The translations under genes were made by a program, and so were the position numbers. Below the pieces are notes generated by a model. The model had not been told where the DNA came from. It did no database searches and worked only from the letters and a program-made list of their open reading frames with translations. From positions 372,001-436,000 of the forward strand of contig NZ_JAFFSX010000004.1 of the NCBI RefSeq assembly GCF_017948485.1: DNA of 64,000 nucleotides. The letters run 5' to 3'. Each line of letters starts with the position of its first letter. Position 1 is the stretch's first letter. Positions 37,334 through 46,221 of the stretch are shown piece by piece. The DNA comes from Streptomyces sp. GESEQ-35. GTDB taxonomy: Bacteria; Actinomycetota; Actinomycetes; Streptomycetales; Streptomycetaceae.

Positions 37334-40096
37334 ATGCGAGCACCGGTGCAGAAGACGCGGCCTCGTCGTACAGGCAAGCAGACGGCCTCCCAAGGGGGCG
37401 CGGAGCACACGTCGGACACTCTCGCCGGCAAGGGCCGTCCGACCCACGTACGCAACCGGCTCATCGTCGCCGTCGCCGTGGTGGCCGCCGCCGTCGCCGG
37501 GGCCGGAGCGCCCTCCCTCATCACCGCCTCGGGACAACTGGGCGACTCCCAGGAACTGGTGACGCTCTCGGAACAGACCGAGGACGCCCTTGCGCTCGCC
37601 CACTCGCTCGCCGACGAGCGGGACGAGGTGACCACGTACATCGCGGCCGGCCGGGCCAAGTCCAAGGCGCCGAGCGAGCAGCGCAGCGCCCGCGTCGACC
37701 GGCAGGTCGAGGAGTTGCGCGCCGACACGGACACGCCCGCCTCGCTGCGGTCCGACCTCGACGGCATCGCGCCCGTACGGAGAGCGGCGCTCACCGGAAA
37801 GAGCACCGCTCTCGAAACGCACCGTGCCTACACGGCCGCCATCGCCGAACTCCACCGGCTCACCGAGCAGCTGGCCGAGCAGATGCCGGCCCGCGCGGGC
37901 TCCGGCGCGTACGCCCTCGCCGAGCTGGACTCCGCCGTCCAGCAGGCCGCCGCCGCCCGCGGACTGCTACTCGCCGCGCTCAACATCCCGCGCACCACCC
38001 AGACGGTCGTCGTCGACCCCATCACCGGTCTGGCCAGTACGGTCACGCAGTCCTCGGACGCCGACCGCAAGCAGCGCGACGCCCTCACCGCCGCCGCCCA
38101 GGAGGCCCGGCTGCGCTCCGACGCGGCGCTCGCCGAGTTCCGCGACACCGCGCCCGAGTCGGCCCGGACGTCGTACGACTCCACGGTCACCGGCCCCGAG
38201 GTCAACTCCGCGGAGAAGTACCTCGCCTCCCTCACCGACCAGCCGACCCTCTCCGACGGTGAACTCGGCACCAGCGCCGACAAGGCGGACGCCGCCCTGT
38301 CCGCCCGAATCGACGCGATGCGCGGCGCCGAGTCCGCGCTCTTCGACCGCCGCACCAAGGACCTGGCCCAGCTGCGCGACGACGACGTCACCGAGCTGGA
38401 GATCCGGATCGCCGTCCTCGGCGCGCTGGTCCTGCTGACCATCGGCATCGCCACGGCCATGGCGCGTACGCTCACCCGCCCGCTGTCCGTCCTGAAGCGC
38501 GGCTCGGCCCGCCTGGCGAACGCCGAGGATCCCGCCGCCGAGGAGGCCGTCACCTTCACCGGCCGCAACGACGAGTTCGCCCAGGCCGTCCGCTCCGTCA
38601 ACGCCCTGCACGCGCAGGCCGTCGAACTGCATCAGCGGGTCGCCACACTTGAGGCCGACCGTAAGCACCTGGTCGGCCAGCGGCAGAAGATGGCCGACGC
38701 CCGCGAGCAGCTGCGGACCGAACTCGCCGACTCCGCCGCCCAGTTGGACCGGCTGCGGGACAGCATCGGCGCCACCTTCGTCAATCTCGCGCTGCGCACC
38801 CTCGGCCTCGTCGAACGCCAACTCGGCGTCATCGAGGGCCTGGAGGAGCGCGAGCAGGACCCCGACCGGCTGGCCACGCTCTTCAAGCTGGACCACTTCG
38901 CCACCGTCATGCGCCGGCACAGCGAGAACCTCCTCGTCCTCGCCGGCACCGAGCACGTCCAGCAGAGCGCCGGGCCCGTGCCGCTCATCGATGTCGTACG
39001 GGCCGCGGTGAGCGAGATCGAGCGCTACGAGCGGGTCCGTATCGCCGCACTGCCGCCGCACGCGCACATCGCCGGGTTCGCCGCGGACGACCTGAGCCAT
39101 CTGCTCGCCGAGCTGATGGAGAACGCGACCGCGTCCTCGCCGCCCGACCTGCATGTCGACGTCTCCGGCTGGCTGCTGGAGAGCGGCGAGGTCATGCTCT
39201 CCGTGCAGGACGAGGGCATCGGCATGACCGCCGAGCGGATGTCCAGGCTCAACGCCCGCCTCGCCGACTTCGACCCGGAAGCGACGTACGACCAGGAGGG
39301 CGAGGAGGGTCTCGGCCTCGGCCTGTACGTGGTGGCCCGTCTCGCCCACCGGCACGGCATCCGCGTCCAGCTGCGCGAGCAGAGGCAGGGCGGTGTGGCC
39401 TCGGTCGTCGTCCTGCCGAAGGGCCTGCTGGCCGCGGCCCCGTCCGTCGCGGTCCCGTCGTCGTCACCGGGCGTGTACGCCGAGGCCAACTCCAACGTCC
39501 TGCCCGGCCGTTCGGGGAACGACGACCTGCTGGTCGCGCTCGCGGAGAAGGCCGTACGGGAAACGGGGGACGCCGACAAGGCCGTACCGGACCCGGCACA
39601 GCCGCGGGAACACCCGGCCGAGACGACGATAGAGCTCCTGGTCCCGGACCCTGCGTCGGCCGATCAGCCGGCTGCCGAACCCGCGGCCGCCGACGGCGAG
39701 GACGCCCCACAGGGGCCACCCGCACCCGACCACGAAACCAGCACGGGTGGTGCGGGTGGGAACAATCCCGCCGAAGGCGAAGCCGAGGCGGAGGCGGAAC
39801 ACCAGCGCACCCCCGACGAGCCCGAAGAACGCGTCACCGACAAGGGCCTGCCCAAGCGCACCCCCAAGATCACCACGCCCACATCGGTGCCCCGCCCGCG
39901 CAGCGGCTCCGTGGACGCCGAAGCCCTGCGCCGCCGCCTCGGTGGCTTCCGCCGGGGCGCGGAGGCGGGCTACCGCGACGTGGAGGCGGAGATCGCCGAA
40001 CGGACGGGCGAGAACCGGGTACCCACCGCACCCACACCGCACGAGGCACAAGCCGAGGAAGCCACGGGGGGCACTGTCGAGGAGGCAAGCAGTTGA
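37334..40096 (+). CDS. cvnA: CvnA: nitrate/nitrite-sensing-domain histidine kinase-like protein
   Basis: A 920-aa membrane sensor that opens a conservon. A helix at about 37-59 and a second at about 355-377 bracket an extracytoplasmic NIT-type all-helical sensor domain. HAMP follows (TRPLSVLKRGSARLANAEDP), then a coiled coil, an N-box HLLAELMENATASSPP and G-box EEGLGLGLYVVARLAHRHG of the HATPase. No clear phosphoacceptor His motif is present, as usual for CvnA. The C-terminal 230 residues are Pro/Glu/Ala-rich and disordered. CvnA-D are thought to form a membrane-associated complex resembling eukaryotic G-protein signalling. Start is ATG 37334 with weak AGGA; GTG 37346 is possible. Confidence 0.92.
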   Translation: MRAPVQKTRPRRTGKQTASQGGAEHTSDTLAGKGRPTHVRNRLIVAVAVVAAAVAGAGAPSLITASGQLGDSQELVTLSEQTEDALALAHSLADERDEVTTYIAAGRAKSKAPSEQRSARVDRQVEELRADTDTPASLRSDLDGIAPVRRAALTGKSTALETHRAYTAAIAELHRLTEQLAEQMPARAGSGAYALAELDSAVQQAAAARGLLLAALNIPRTTQTVVVDPITGLASTVTQSSDADRKQRDALTAAAQEARLRSDAALAEFRDTAPESARTSYDSTVTGPEVNSAEKYLASLTDQPTLSDGELGTSADKADAALSARIDAMRGAESALFDRRTKDLAQLRDDDVTELEIRIAVLGALVLLTIGIATAMARTLTRPLSVLKRGSARLANAEDPAAEEAVTFTGRNDEFAQAVRSVNALHAQAVELHQRVATLEADRKHLVGQRQKMADAREQLRTELADSAAQLDRLRDSIGATFVNLALRTLGLVERQLGVIEGLEEREQDPDRLATLFKLDHFATVMRRHSENLLVLAGTEHVQQSAGPVPLIDVVRAAVSEIERYERVRIAALPPHAHIAGFAADDLSHLLAELMENATASSPPDLHVDVSGWLLESGEVMLSVQDEGIGMTAERMSRLNARLADFDPEATYDQEGEEGLGLGLYVVARLAHRHGIRVQLREQRQGGVASVVVLPKGLLAAAPSVAVPSSSPGVYAEANSNVLPGRSGNDDLLVALAEKAVRETGDADKAVPDPAQPREHPAETTIELLVPDPASADQPAAEPAAADGEDAPQGPPAPDHETSTGGAGGNNPAEGEAEAEAEHQRTPDEPEERVTDKGLPKRTPKITTPTSVPRPRSGSVDAEALRRRLGGFRRGAEAGYRDVEAEIAERTGENRVPTAPTPHEAQAEEATGGTVEEASS

Positions 40097-40596
40097 CCGC
40101 GCCCAGTACCTTCGGATTGAGCAGTGAAGCCCAGAACCTGCACTGGCTGCTGACGAATCTCGTCGAGGAGGTGCCGGGCATCGAGTCCGTCGCGGTGGTC
40201 TCCTCCGACGGACTGCTGCTGCTCTCCTCCGACCCGGGCAGAAACGCCGCGGCGCGGGAGGCCCTCGCCACCCGCCCCAAAGGCCCCCGCGGCTCCTCCG
40301 CCGACCTCGCCACCGTCGTCTCCGGCATCGGCAGCCTCACCATCGGCGCCGCGAAGCTCATGGAGAGCGGCACGGTGAAGCACACGATGGTCGCGATGGA
40401 CGAGGGCAGCCTGTTCGTGATGTCGATCAGCGACGGCTCGCTGCTCGGGGTGCACGGTTCCGCGGACTGTGACATGAGTGTCGTGGCGTACCACATGGCG
40501 CTGTTCGTCGGCCGTGCCGGACACGTCCTGACGCCCGAACTCCGCAGCGAGCTACGAAAATCCCTGGAAGCCGAGTCGACGGGGAGTGCCCCATGA
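40093..40596 (+). CDS. cvnB: CvnB: roadblock/LC7 domain protein (TTG start)
   Basis: A 167-aa roadblock/LC7 protein, MglB-like, probably a GTPase-activating or scaffold partner of CvnD. LHWLLTNLVEEVPGIESVAV and SSDGLLLLSS are the family opening; GAAKLMESGTVKHTMVAMDE follows. The start codon is TTG, overlapping the cvnA stop (TTGA), with GGAGG 7 nt upstream. It is followed by cvnC with an ATGA overlap. Confidence 0.95.
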   Translation: MTAPSTFGLSSEAQNLHWLLTNLVEEVPGIESVAVVSSDGLLLLSSDPGRNAAAREALATRPKGPRGSSADLATVVSGIGSLTIGAAKLMESGTVKHTMVAMDEGSLFVMSISDGSLLGVHGSADCDMSVVAYHMALFVGRAGHVLTPELRSELRKSLEAESTGSAP

Positions 40597-41015
40597 GCAG
40601 CGATACGCCGAAGAAGCTTCCCGTCCGCGGCGGCGACCGCAAGCCCGCCCGCGTACGCCCCTACTCGCTCACCGGCGGCCGTACCCGCTTCGGGCACGTC
40701 CTCCTCGTGGAGACGTTCGTGGCGAGCACCGCGGCCCTCGAAGCTCCGGAGGAGCGCAAGGAACTGACGAATGGTTCCCTCACCACCCGGGTGATGCCGG
40801 AGATGCGGGCCATCGTCGAACTGTGCCGCCGTATGCGCACGGTGGCCGAGATCGCCGCGCTGCTGAAGATGCCGCTCGGCGTGGTCCGGGTGCTCATCAG
40901 CGACCTCGCGGACCAGGGAAAGATCCGTGTGTACGGCACCGGAACCGGCCACGGCACGGGCCGGCCGGACCGCGCGCTGCTGGAAAGGGTGCTGAGTGGA
41001 CTCCGTCGTCTCTGA
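40593..41015 (+). CDS. cvnC: CvnC: DUF742 protein
   Basis: A 140-aa DUF742 protein, the third member of conservons. PYSLTGGRTR is the family signature; the C-terminal half has a winged-helix-like stretch VAEIAALLKMPLGVVRVLIS followed by DLADQGKIRVYG. It probably links the kinase-like CvnA to the GTPase. The ATG overlaps the cvnB stop and its 3' end overlaps cvnD by 20 nt, so production is tightly coupled. Confidence 0.95.
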   Translation: MSSDTPKKLPVRGGDRKPARVRPYSLTGGRTRFGHVLLVETFVASTAALEAPEERKELTNGSLTTRVMPEMRAIVELCRRMRTVAEIAALLKMPLGVVRVLISDLADQGKIRVYGTGTGHGTGRPDRALLERVLSGLRRL

Positions 41016-41640
41016 CGCCGCGAGAGGCGTCTCCCCGCTCGTCGATGCCGAGCCCGACGAGAACCTGAGGTCCTGGCAGACGGACCGTACCCGCGCCCCC
41101 ATCGCCACGAAGATCGTCGTCGCGGGCGGCTTCGGCGTCGGCAAGACCACGCTGGTCACCGCGGTCTCGGAGATCACGCCCCTCCAGACGGAGGCGCTGA
41201 TGACCCAGGCCAGCGAGGACACCGACGACCTCACCGGCACGCCGGAGAAGCTGACCACCACCGTGGCCATGGACTTCGGCCGGGTCACGCTCGACGACGA
41301 CCTGGTGCTGTACCTGTTCGGTACGCCGGGCCAGCAGCGGTTCTGGTTCATGTGGGACGACCTGGTGCGCGGCGCGATCGGTGCCGTCGTGATGGCCGAC
41401 ACCCGCCGTCTGAAGGACTGCTTCCCGGCGCTCGACTACTTCGAGAGCTGCGGGCTGCCGTACATCGTGGCGGTCAACCACTTCGACGGCAGCGAGCGGT
41501 ACGAGCCGGAGGACGTACGGGAGGCGCTGACGATTCCCGCCCGCATACCTGTAATGATCATGGATGCGCGGCGCCGGATCTCGGTGATCGAGACCCTCCT
41601 TGGTCTGGTGGCCCACGCACTGGACGAAACCCCCGAGTAG
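40996..41640 (+). CDS. cvnD: CvnD: small GTP-binding protein
   Basis: A 214-aa Ras-like GTPase of the MglA/Arf-related CvnD group. G1 is GGFGVGKTT (44-52), the switch II region is LFGTPGQQRFWFMWDD, and NHFD stands for the G4 NKxD motif, a substitution usual in CvnD. GTP binding should control membrane complex assembly with CvnA-C. The GTG start lies inside the end of cvnC. The following FAD enzyme starts 14 nt after its stop. Confidence 0.95.
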   Translation: MDSVVSDAARGVSPLVDAEPDENLRSWQTDRTRAPIATKIVVAGGFGVGKTTLVTAVSEITPLQTEALMTQASEDTDDLTGTPEKLTTTVAMDFGRVTLDDDLVLYLFGTPGQQRFWFMWDDLVRGAIGAVVMADTRRLKDCFPALDYFESCGLPYIVAVNHFDGSERYEPEDVREALTIPARIPVMIMDARRRISVIETLLGLVAHALDETPE

Positions 41641-41654
41641 GAGAACAGCCCCGG

Positions 41655-42902
41655 ATGCGGAAGATACTCGTCGTCGGAGCCGGCCAGTCCGGTCTCCAGA
41701 TCGCCCTCGGACTCCAGTCGAACGGGTACGAGGTCACCCTGATGTCCAACCGGACGGCGGACGAGATCCGCAACGGCCGGGTCATGTCGACGCAGTGCAT
41801 GTTCCACACGGCACTTCAGCACGAGCGCGATCTCCAGCTGAACTTCTGGGAGTCCCAGGCCCCGAAGATCGAAGGACTCGGCGCCTCGGTCGCCGCCCCC
41901 GGCTCGTGGAGCGAGGGTCCCGCGGCGCGCGCCATCGACTGGCTGGGCCATCTCGACGGGTATGCGCAGTCGGTCGACCAGCGGGTGAAGATGGCCGGCT
42001 GGATGGAGACGTTCGCCCAGCGCGGCGGCCAGCTGGTCATCCACGGTGCGGCGGTCTCCGACCTGGACTACTTCGCCCGCACGTACGACCTGGTGCTGGT
42101 CGCGGCGGGCAAGGGCGAACTCGTGTCCATGTTCGCCCGGGACCCCGAGCGTTCCCCGTACAGCGAGCCGCAGCGTGCCCTCGCGGTCGCGTACGTCCAT
42201 GGCATGGGCCCGCGCCCGGAGCACCCGGAGTCCGAGGCGGTCCGCTGCAACCTGGTGCCCGGTGTCGGCGAGCTGTTCGTCATGCCGACGCTGACCACCT
42301 CCGGCCGCGCGGACATCCTGTTCTTGGAGGGCATACCCGGCGGCCCGCTGGACGTCTTCAACGGCGTCAAGGACCCGGTGGAGCACCTCTCCCTGACCCT
42401 GGAACTCATGGAGAAGTTCGTCCCCTGGGAGCACGCGCGGGCCACGAAGGTCGAACTGACGGACGCGGGTGGGGTTTTGTCCGGGCGATACGCGCCCACC
42501 GTCCGCAATCCGGTCGGGCGGCTGCCCGGCGGCGGGCTGGTGCTCGGTGTCGCCGATGTCGTCGTCGCGAACGACCCGATCACCGGACAGGGCTCCAACT
42601 CGGCGTCCAAGTGCGCGGCTTCGTATCTTGCCTCGATCCTCGAGCACGGCGACAAGGAGTTCGACGAGGCGTGGATGCGGGGGACTTTTGAGCGGTACTG
42701 GGACACGGCGCAGCACGTGACCAAGTGGACGAACGCGATGTTGGCTCCGCCGCCGGAGCACATCCTGAACCTGATCGGGGCGGCGGGGCAGCTTCAGCCG
42801 GTGGCTGATCGGTTTGCCAACGGGTTCAATGATCCGGCCGATTTTGAGAACTACTTCTATGAGCCTGAGAAGACTGGGGCGTATCTGGCTTCTGTGGCCT
42901 AG
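41655..42902 (+). CDS. Styrene/indole monooxygenase-like FAD enzyme
   Basis: A 415-aa group E-type flavin monooxygenase relative. The FAD dinucleotide motif is VVGAGQSGLQIALGL (residues about 6-20). VADVVVANDPITGQGSNSAS is the second FAD segment, with the GQG usual for StyA-like proteins. Such enzymes epoxidise styrene or indole using FADH2 from a separate reductase; none is encoded nearby. It is the fifth gene of the conservon operon, an association seen in several streptomycetes, so the flavoprotein may be an output or sensor of the G-protein complex (inference). Its last 77 bp overlap the NlpC/P60 gene on the opposite strand. Confidence 0.9.
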   Translation: MRKILVVGAGQSGLQIALGLQSNGYEVTLMSNRTADEIRNGRVMSTQCMFHTALQHERDLQLNFWESQAPKIEGLGASVAAPGSWSEGPAARAIDWLGHLDGYAQSVDQRVKMAGWMETFAQRGGQLVIHGAAVSDLDYFARTYDLVLVAAGKGELVSMFARDPERSPYSEPQRALAVAYVHGMGPRPEHPESEAVRCNLVPGVGELFVMPTLTTSGRADILFLEGIPGGPLDVFNGVKDPVEHLSLTLELMEKFVPWEHARATKVELTDAGGVLSGRYAPTVRNPVGRLPGGGLVLGVADVVVANDPITGQGSNSASKCAASYLASILEHGDKEFDEAWMRGTFERYWDTAQHVTKWTNAMLAPPPEHILNLIGAAGQLQPVADRFANGFNDPADFENYFYEPEKTGAYLASVA

Positions 42903-44013
42903 TCGCCGTAGGGGTGCTGGGGAGCGGGAGGCTGCGGGTTCGTTGTGGCCGATCGCGCCGTTCCCCGCGCCCCTTTGGGGCGCGTTTGTCTGGGCGTACT
43001 GCTCCCAGGATCGGGTTGGATGCGATGGGGGAGAGCTTGATCTTCTCGCCGGTTCTTGGGGCGTGTACCACCTTGCCGTCGCCCAGGTAGATCGCCACGT
43101 GTGTGGCTTTCCGGAAGTAGATGATCAGGTCTCCGGGGCGCAGCTCCTTCAGTGAGACTCTCGGGAGCTTGGCCCATTGCTCCTGGCTGGTTCTTGGGAT
43201 GGGTGTTCCCGCGTGGCTCCAGGCCTCGGAGGTGAGGCCCGAGCAGTCGTACGTCTTCGGGCCCTCGGCGCCCCATTCGTAGGGCTTTCCGAGCTGACGT
43301 ACCGCGTAGCGCAGCGCCCGGTCGCCCTTTCGGGAGGGCGGGCGGTTGTCGCTCAGGGTGCCGGAGGCCATGAACGTCCGCTGTGCCCTGTCGGTGCCGT
43401 CCTTCTCGAACTCGGTCAGCGCGGTGAGCTGTTCGGGAGTGAGGGAGGCGAGCAGCTTCTCGACGTCGTGGAGCCGCTTGCGTACCTCGTCCCGCTGCTT
43501 CTTCTGCCGGGCGGCGAGGGAGAGTTGACGGTCGAGGGCGGTGCGGGCCTTGCGGGCGATCTCGTCGGCCTTGTGCTCGGTTCCGGTGAGCCGGGTCACG
43601 GTCTCGGCCCGCTCCCGCGCCAACTGCCCGATCACATGCCCCTGGTCGAGCGCGTGCTGCGGATCGCGGGCCAGCAGCAGCCGTACGTACGGGGAGATCT
43701 CGGTGCTGCTCTGGTACTGCTGTCGCGCGAGCCGGCCGGCGGCTCCCTTGCTGTCGTGCAGGGAGAGCCTGGCCCGCGTGAGGGCGCGGTCCAGCCGGTC
43801 GACCTCGGTGCGCTGCTTCTTCAGCTGCTCCTCGGTGGCGTTGTAGGTCTCGGTGGCCTGCTCGGCCTCCCGGTACAGCCGCTGAAGGTCCGTCAGCAGC
43901 CGGGCCACAGAACGGTCACCGGGCTCCGGTACGGCCGTGGCGGGTGCGGCGGCGAGAACCGCATGGGTCGCCACCGTTGCCGTACAGACCAGACGCAGAA
44001 GGCGTCCTGACAT
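42826..44013 (-). CDS. Secreted NlpC/P60 endopeptidase with repeat-derived C-terminal tail
   Basis: A 395-aa secreted cell-wall hydrolase cutting peptide stems of peptidoglycan. The signal peptide covers 1-27 (ending ATA). Residues 35-205 form a long coiled coil, as in RipA/CwlO-type proteins. The catalytic C40 domain (230-340) has Cys257 in YDCSGLT, His305 in ATHVAIYL and His317 in VVHAP. The domain is complete by GAVR (337-340). The final 55 residues, beginning PDKRAPKGRG, are translated through a copy of the dispersed repeat and continue into the antisense of the monooxygenase gene. Such a basic, low-complexity tail is not a family feature, so an original stop was probably lost. Confidence 0.9.
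   Translation of the reverse strand: MSGRLLRLVCTATVATHAVLAAAPATAVPEPGDRSVARLLTDLQRLYREAEQATETYNATEEQLKKQRTEVDRLDRALTRARLSLHDSKGAAGRLARQQYQSSTEISPYVRLLLARDPQHALDQGHVIGQLARERAETVTRLTGTEHKADEIARKARTALDRQLSLAARQKKQRDEVRKRLHDVEKLLASLTPEQLTALTEFEKDGTDRAQRTFMASGTLSDNRPPSRKGDRALRYAVRQLGKPYEWGAEGPKTYDCSGLTSEAWSHAGTPIPRTSQEQWAKLPRVSLKELRPGDLIIYFRKATHVAIYLGDGKVVHAPRTGEKIKLSPIASNPILGAVRPDKRAPKGRGERRDRPQRTRSLPLPSTPTATRPQKPDTPQSSQAHRSSSQNRPDH
42942..42983 (+). repeat. Dispersed intergenic repeat, copy 3 (diverged)
   Basis: Diverged copy with GATCGCGCCGTTCCCCGCGC in place of the canonical core, still followed by CCCTTTGGGGCGC. It lies inside the 3' coding tail of the NlpC/P60 gene on the other strand. Confidence 0.75.
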
Positions 44014-44116
44014 GTCATCACCTCCGGTGCGGGGCGGCCCCTCCGCTCCGCACCGTGAGCATCAGACGTGGTCGCCGGGCCCGCGCGCCGGGTGTGCGCG
44101 GTTCGGCGTAACTCCG

Positions 44117-44452
44117 TCACTCGTCGGCGTCATCCCGCTTGCCGCCCGGCGTGGTGTCTGGCTTGGACCAGGGCCACTTCAGTGCCCTGCCACGCCCGCC
44201 CGCCCCTTTTTCACCTTCGGCGGCATACTCGTACTTCCACCCCTGCGTCAGCCCGAGCCGCTTGCTGTGCCCGCGCGGCACCCGCCGGTAGACGAGCACG
44301 GTGGGCGGGCCGCCGTCGGGGGCCGGGACGGGGATGCGGTACGTCTTGGGCGGATGCCCGGTCGCGCCCAGCAGCACGGGCAGGACACGGCCGTCCATCG
44401 GCCCGCCCTCGAAGGGGGTGTCTTCGCTCTTCACGGCACCAGTCTCAGTCAT
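44117..44452 (-). CDS. Hypothetical protein coupled to TetR gene
   Basis: A 111-aa basic, soluble protein that I do not recognise. The N-terminal half (GGPMDGRVLPVLLGATGHPP, then TVLVYRRVPR) has alternating strands; the C-terminal 35 residues are Lys/Gly/Glu-rich and probably disordered. Its start overlaps the TetR stop by 8 nt, so it is translated as part of that operon. Function unknown. Confidence 0.72.
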   Translation of the reverse strand: MTETGAVKSEDTPFEGGPMDGRVLPVLLGATGHPPKTYRIPVPAPDGGPPTVLVYRRVPRGHSKRLGLTQGWKYEYAAEGEKGAGGRGRALKWPWSKPDTTPGGKRDDADE

Positions 44453-45092
44453 CCGCCGCGAGGGCCTCGACCAGGGCGGCGGTCTGCGGATCGCGCGCGC
44501 CGGTCACCGTCAGCGCGGCCGTGAACTGCTCCACCAGCCACTCCCGCAACTCGTCGAGCGGCGGTTGCTTGCCCTCGTCGAGCCAGATGAGCGAGGCCGC
44601 CTCCACCGCCGTGATCCACATGCGTACGGTCATCCGCAGCCGCAGGCCGGGGTCGGTGACGTCGAGATGGCTGAGGATGTGCTCGGCGGCGGCCCGGCGC
44701 ACTCCGTCCACGATGGCGGTCGTACGGGACGTCCCGACGACGCTGCCGCCCTGGAGCAGGGCGCTGAATCCGGCGTCGTGCTCGTCGACGAAGGCGAGGT
44801 AGCGGTCGAGGGCCCGCACCAGCCGGGGCAGGCGGGGGCCTTCGCGGGGCTCGTCGAAGCACTGCTGGAGCTCGTCCGCGGCGGATCTCAGGGCGGCCTC
44901 GTACAGCTGCTGCTTGCCGCCGGGGAAGTACCGGTACACGAGTGGGCGGGAGACTCCTGCCGCCTCTGCCACGTCGTCCAGCGAGACGTCCTCGGGGGCG
45001 CGGTGGGCGAAGAGGCTCAGTGCGGCGTCCAGGAGCTGACTTCGTCGCTCCTCGACGCTCAGGCGCCTGTAGGCGGGGGCGGCGGGGGTCAT
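44445..45092 (-). CDS. TetR-family transcriptional regulator
   Basis: A 215-aa TetR regulator. The DNA-binding domain is LLDAALSLFAHRAPEDVSLDDVAEAAGVSRPLVYRYF (residues about 20-56); the remaining helices form the ligand and dimer domain. It shares a strand with the AurF-like oxygenase gene upstream, separated by a dispersed repeat. A palindrome between the two divergent diiron genes at 46147 is a possible target. Ligand unknown. Confidence 0.92.
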   Translation of the reverse strand: MTPAAPAYRRLSVEERRSQLLDAALSLFAHRAPEDVSLDDVAEAAGVSRPLVYRYFPGGKQQLYEAALRSAADELQQCFDEPREGPRLPRLVRALDRYLAFVDEHDAGFSALLQGGSVVGTSRTTAIVDGVRRAAAEHILSHLDVTDPGLRLRMTVRMWITAVEAASLIWLDEGKQPPLDELREWLVEQFTAALTVTGARDPQTAALVEALAADD

Positions 45093-45146
45093 GGGTGCAG
45101 CCTAATCGCCGTGGCGGGTGCGGGGAGCTGGCGGCTGCGGGCCCGT

Positions 45147-45185
45147 TGTGGCTGGTCGCGCAGTTCCCCGCGCCCCTGGGTGGGG
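45147..45185 (+). repeat. Dispersed intergenic repeat, copy 4
   Basis: Canonical core CGCGCAGTTCCCCGCGCCCC, with the distal hairpin arm decayed (CTGGGTGGGG). Lies between two genes on the minus strand. Confidence 0.8.
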
Positions 45186-45193
45186 CCAGTCAC

Positions 45194-46132
45194 CTATGCC
45201 AGGAGGCCCGACGCCTTCCACAGGCGCCGCCCTACTCCCCGCAGCACCCCTATGTCGTCCAGGAAGTCCGTCAGTCGTTTCGCGCCCGTCTGCATGACCT
45301 CCCGGCGGTGGCCGCTGGCCTTCATCTGTGCCATGGCCTCGCGTTTGTCCAGGCCTACGTTCGTGTAGACCTCGGGGTTCACGAAGGCCACCGAGAAGAT
45401 GCGGGCGAACTCGCCGGAGGTGACCCGGGTGAATTCCTGGGACCACCTCGGGGCGGTCACCATCTGGCGGCGGAGCTCTTCACGGGCGTACCGCACATGA
45501 CGTGCCTCCTCCACCACATGGATCCGCGTGACACCCCGGATCAGGGGCTGTACCCGCTCGTCCGGGAAGGTCAGCCGCTGCATCCAGTCGAGGACCTCCT
45601 CGCCGAGGAGTGTCGCGGTGAAGGAGCCAGGGGTGGTGGAGATGGTCTTGAAGAGGCGGCCCAGGTTCTGGTGCGCCCGGCTCACCGGGTACCACGGTGT
45701 CCCGCCGTGCGAGATCAGCCGGGCGAACATCTTCGAGTGCCGGCACTCGTCCTCGATCTCGGTCAGCGCGTAGCGCACATGCGCGCTCGTCGCGGCCTTG
45801 TCGTAGATGTGCCGGGTGAGCAGCTGCATCAGGATGATCTCGAACCAGATACCGAGTGAGGCGAGCGCGGCGGCCTCGTGCTGCGAGAGCAGGATTCGCT
45901 GCTCCTCGCTCATCCGCCGCCACATCGGCGTGTCGTACAGCGACACCAGCTCCGGCGGCCAGAACCACTTGCCCTCCTCGAAGGGCGAGTCCCAGTCCAG
46001 TTCCTTGTCGGGGTCGAAGGAGTGCTTGAGGGACGAGGCGAGCAACCGCTCGGCCACCTGCTCACGGTCCTTGAGCAGGCCGAGCGCATCGCGCAGCCCG
46101 TCCAGCGCGTCGGCTTCGGTCACGGTCGTCAT
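45194..46132 (-). CDS. AurF-type diiron oxygenase
   Basis: A 312-aa diiron protein of the p-aminobenzoate N-oxygenase (AurF/CmlI) family. Iron ligands are visible in EIEDECRHSKM and in VVEEARHVRYAREE, with further acidic residues in QHEAAALASLGIWFE and LLGEEVLDWM. The family oxidises aryl amines to nitro groups or performs related hydroxylations; the substrate here is unknown and no biosynthetic cluster surrounds it. The ATG at 46132 has only a weak ribosome site. It is divergent from a second diiron gene, with a palindrome between. Confidence 0.88.
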   Translation of the reverse strand: MTTVTEADALDGLRDALGLLKDREQVAERLLASSLKHSFDPDKELDWDSPFEEGKWFWPPELVSLYDTPMWRRMSEEQRILLSQHEAAALASLGIWFEIILMQLLTRHIYDKAATSAHVRYALTEIEDECRHSKMFARLISHGGTPWYPVSRAHQNLGRLFKTISTTPGSFTATLLGEEVLDWMQRLTFPDERVQPLIRGVTRIHVVEEARHVRYAREELRRQMVTAPRWSQEFTRVTSGEFARIFSVAFVNPEVYTNVGLDKREAMAQMKASGHRREVMQTGAKRLTDFLDDIGVLRGVGRRLWKASGLLA

Positions 46133-46146
46133 GGGCTTATGAGACC

Positions 46147-46160
46147 GCTTGTCAGCAAGC
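46147..46160. promoter_or_regulatory. Palindrome between divergent diiron oxygenase genes
   Basis: GCTTG-TCAG-CAAGC, perfect 5-bp arms, centred in the 89-bp gap between the AurF-like and ferritin-like genes. A shared TetR operator is the simplest reading. Confidence 0.4.
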
Positions 46161-46221
46161 CCGTCAATCCCCCGCGCGCGACTTGTTGACCGCGCGTCTA
46201 CCAAGTAGGAGCCTGCGGTGC

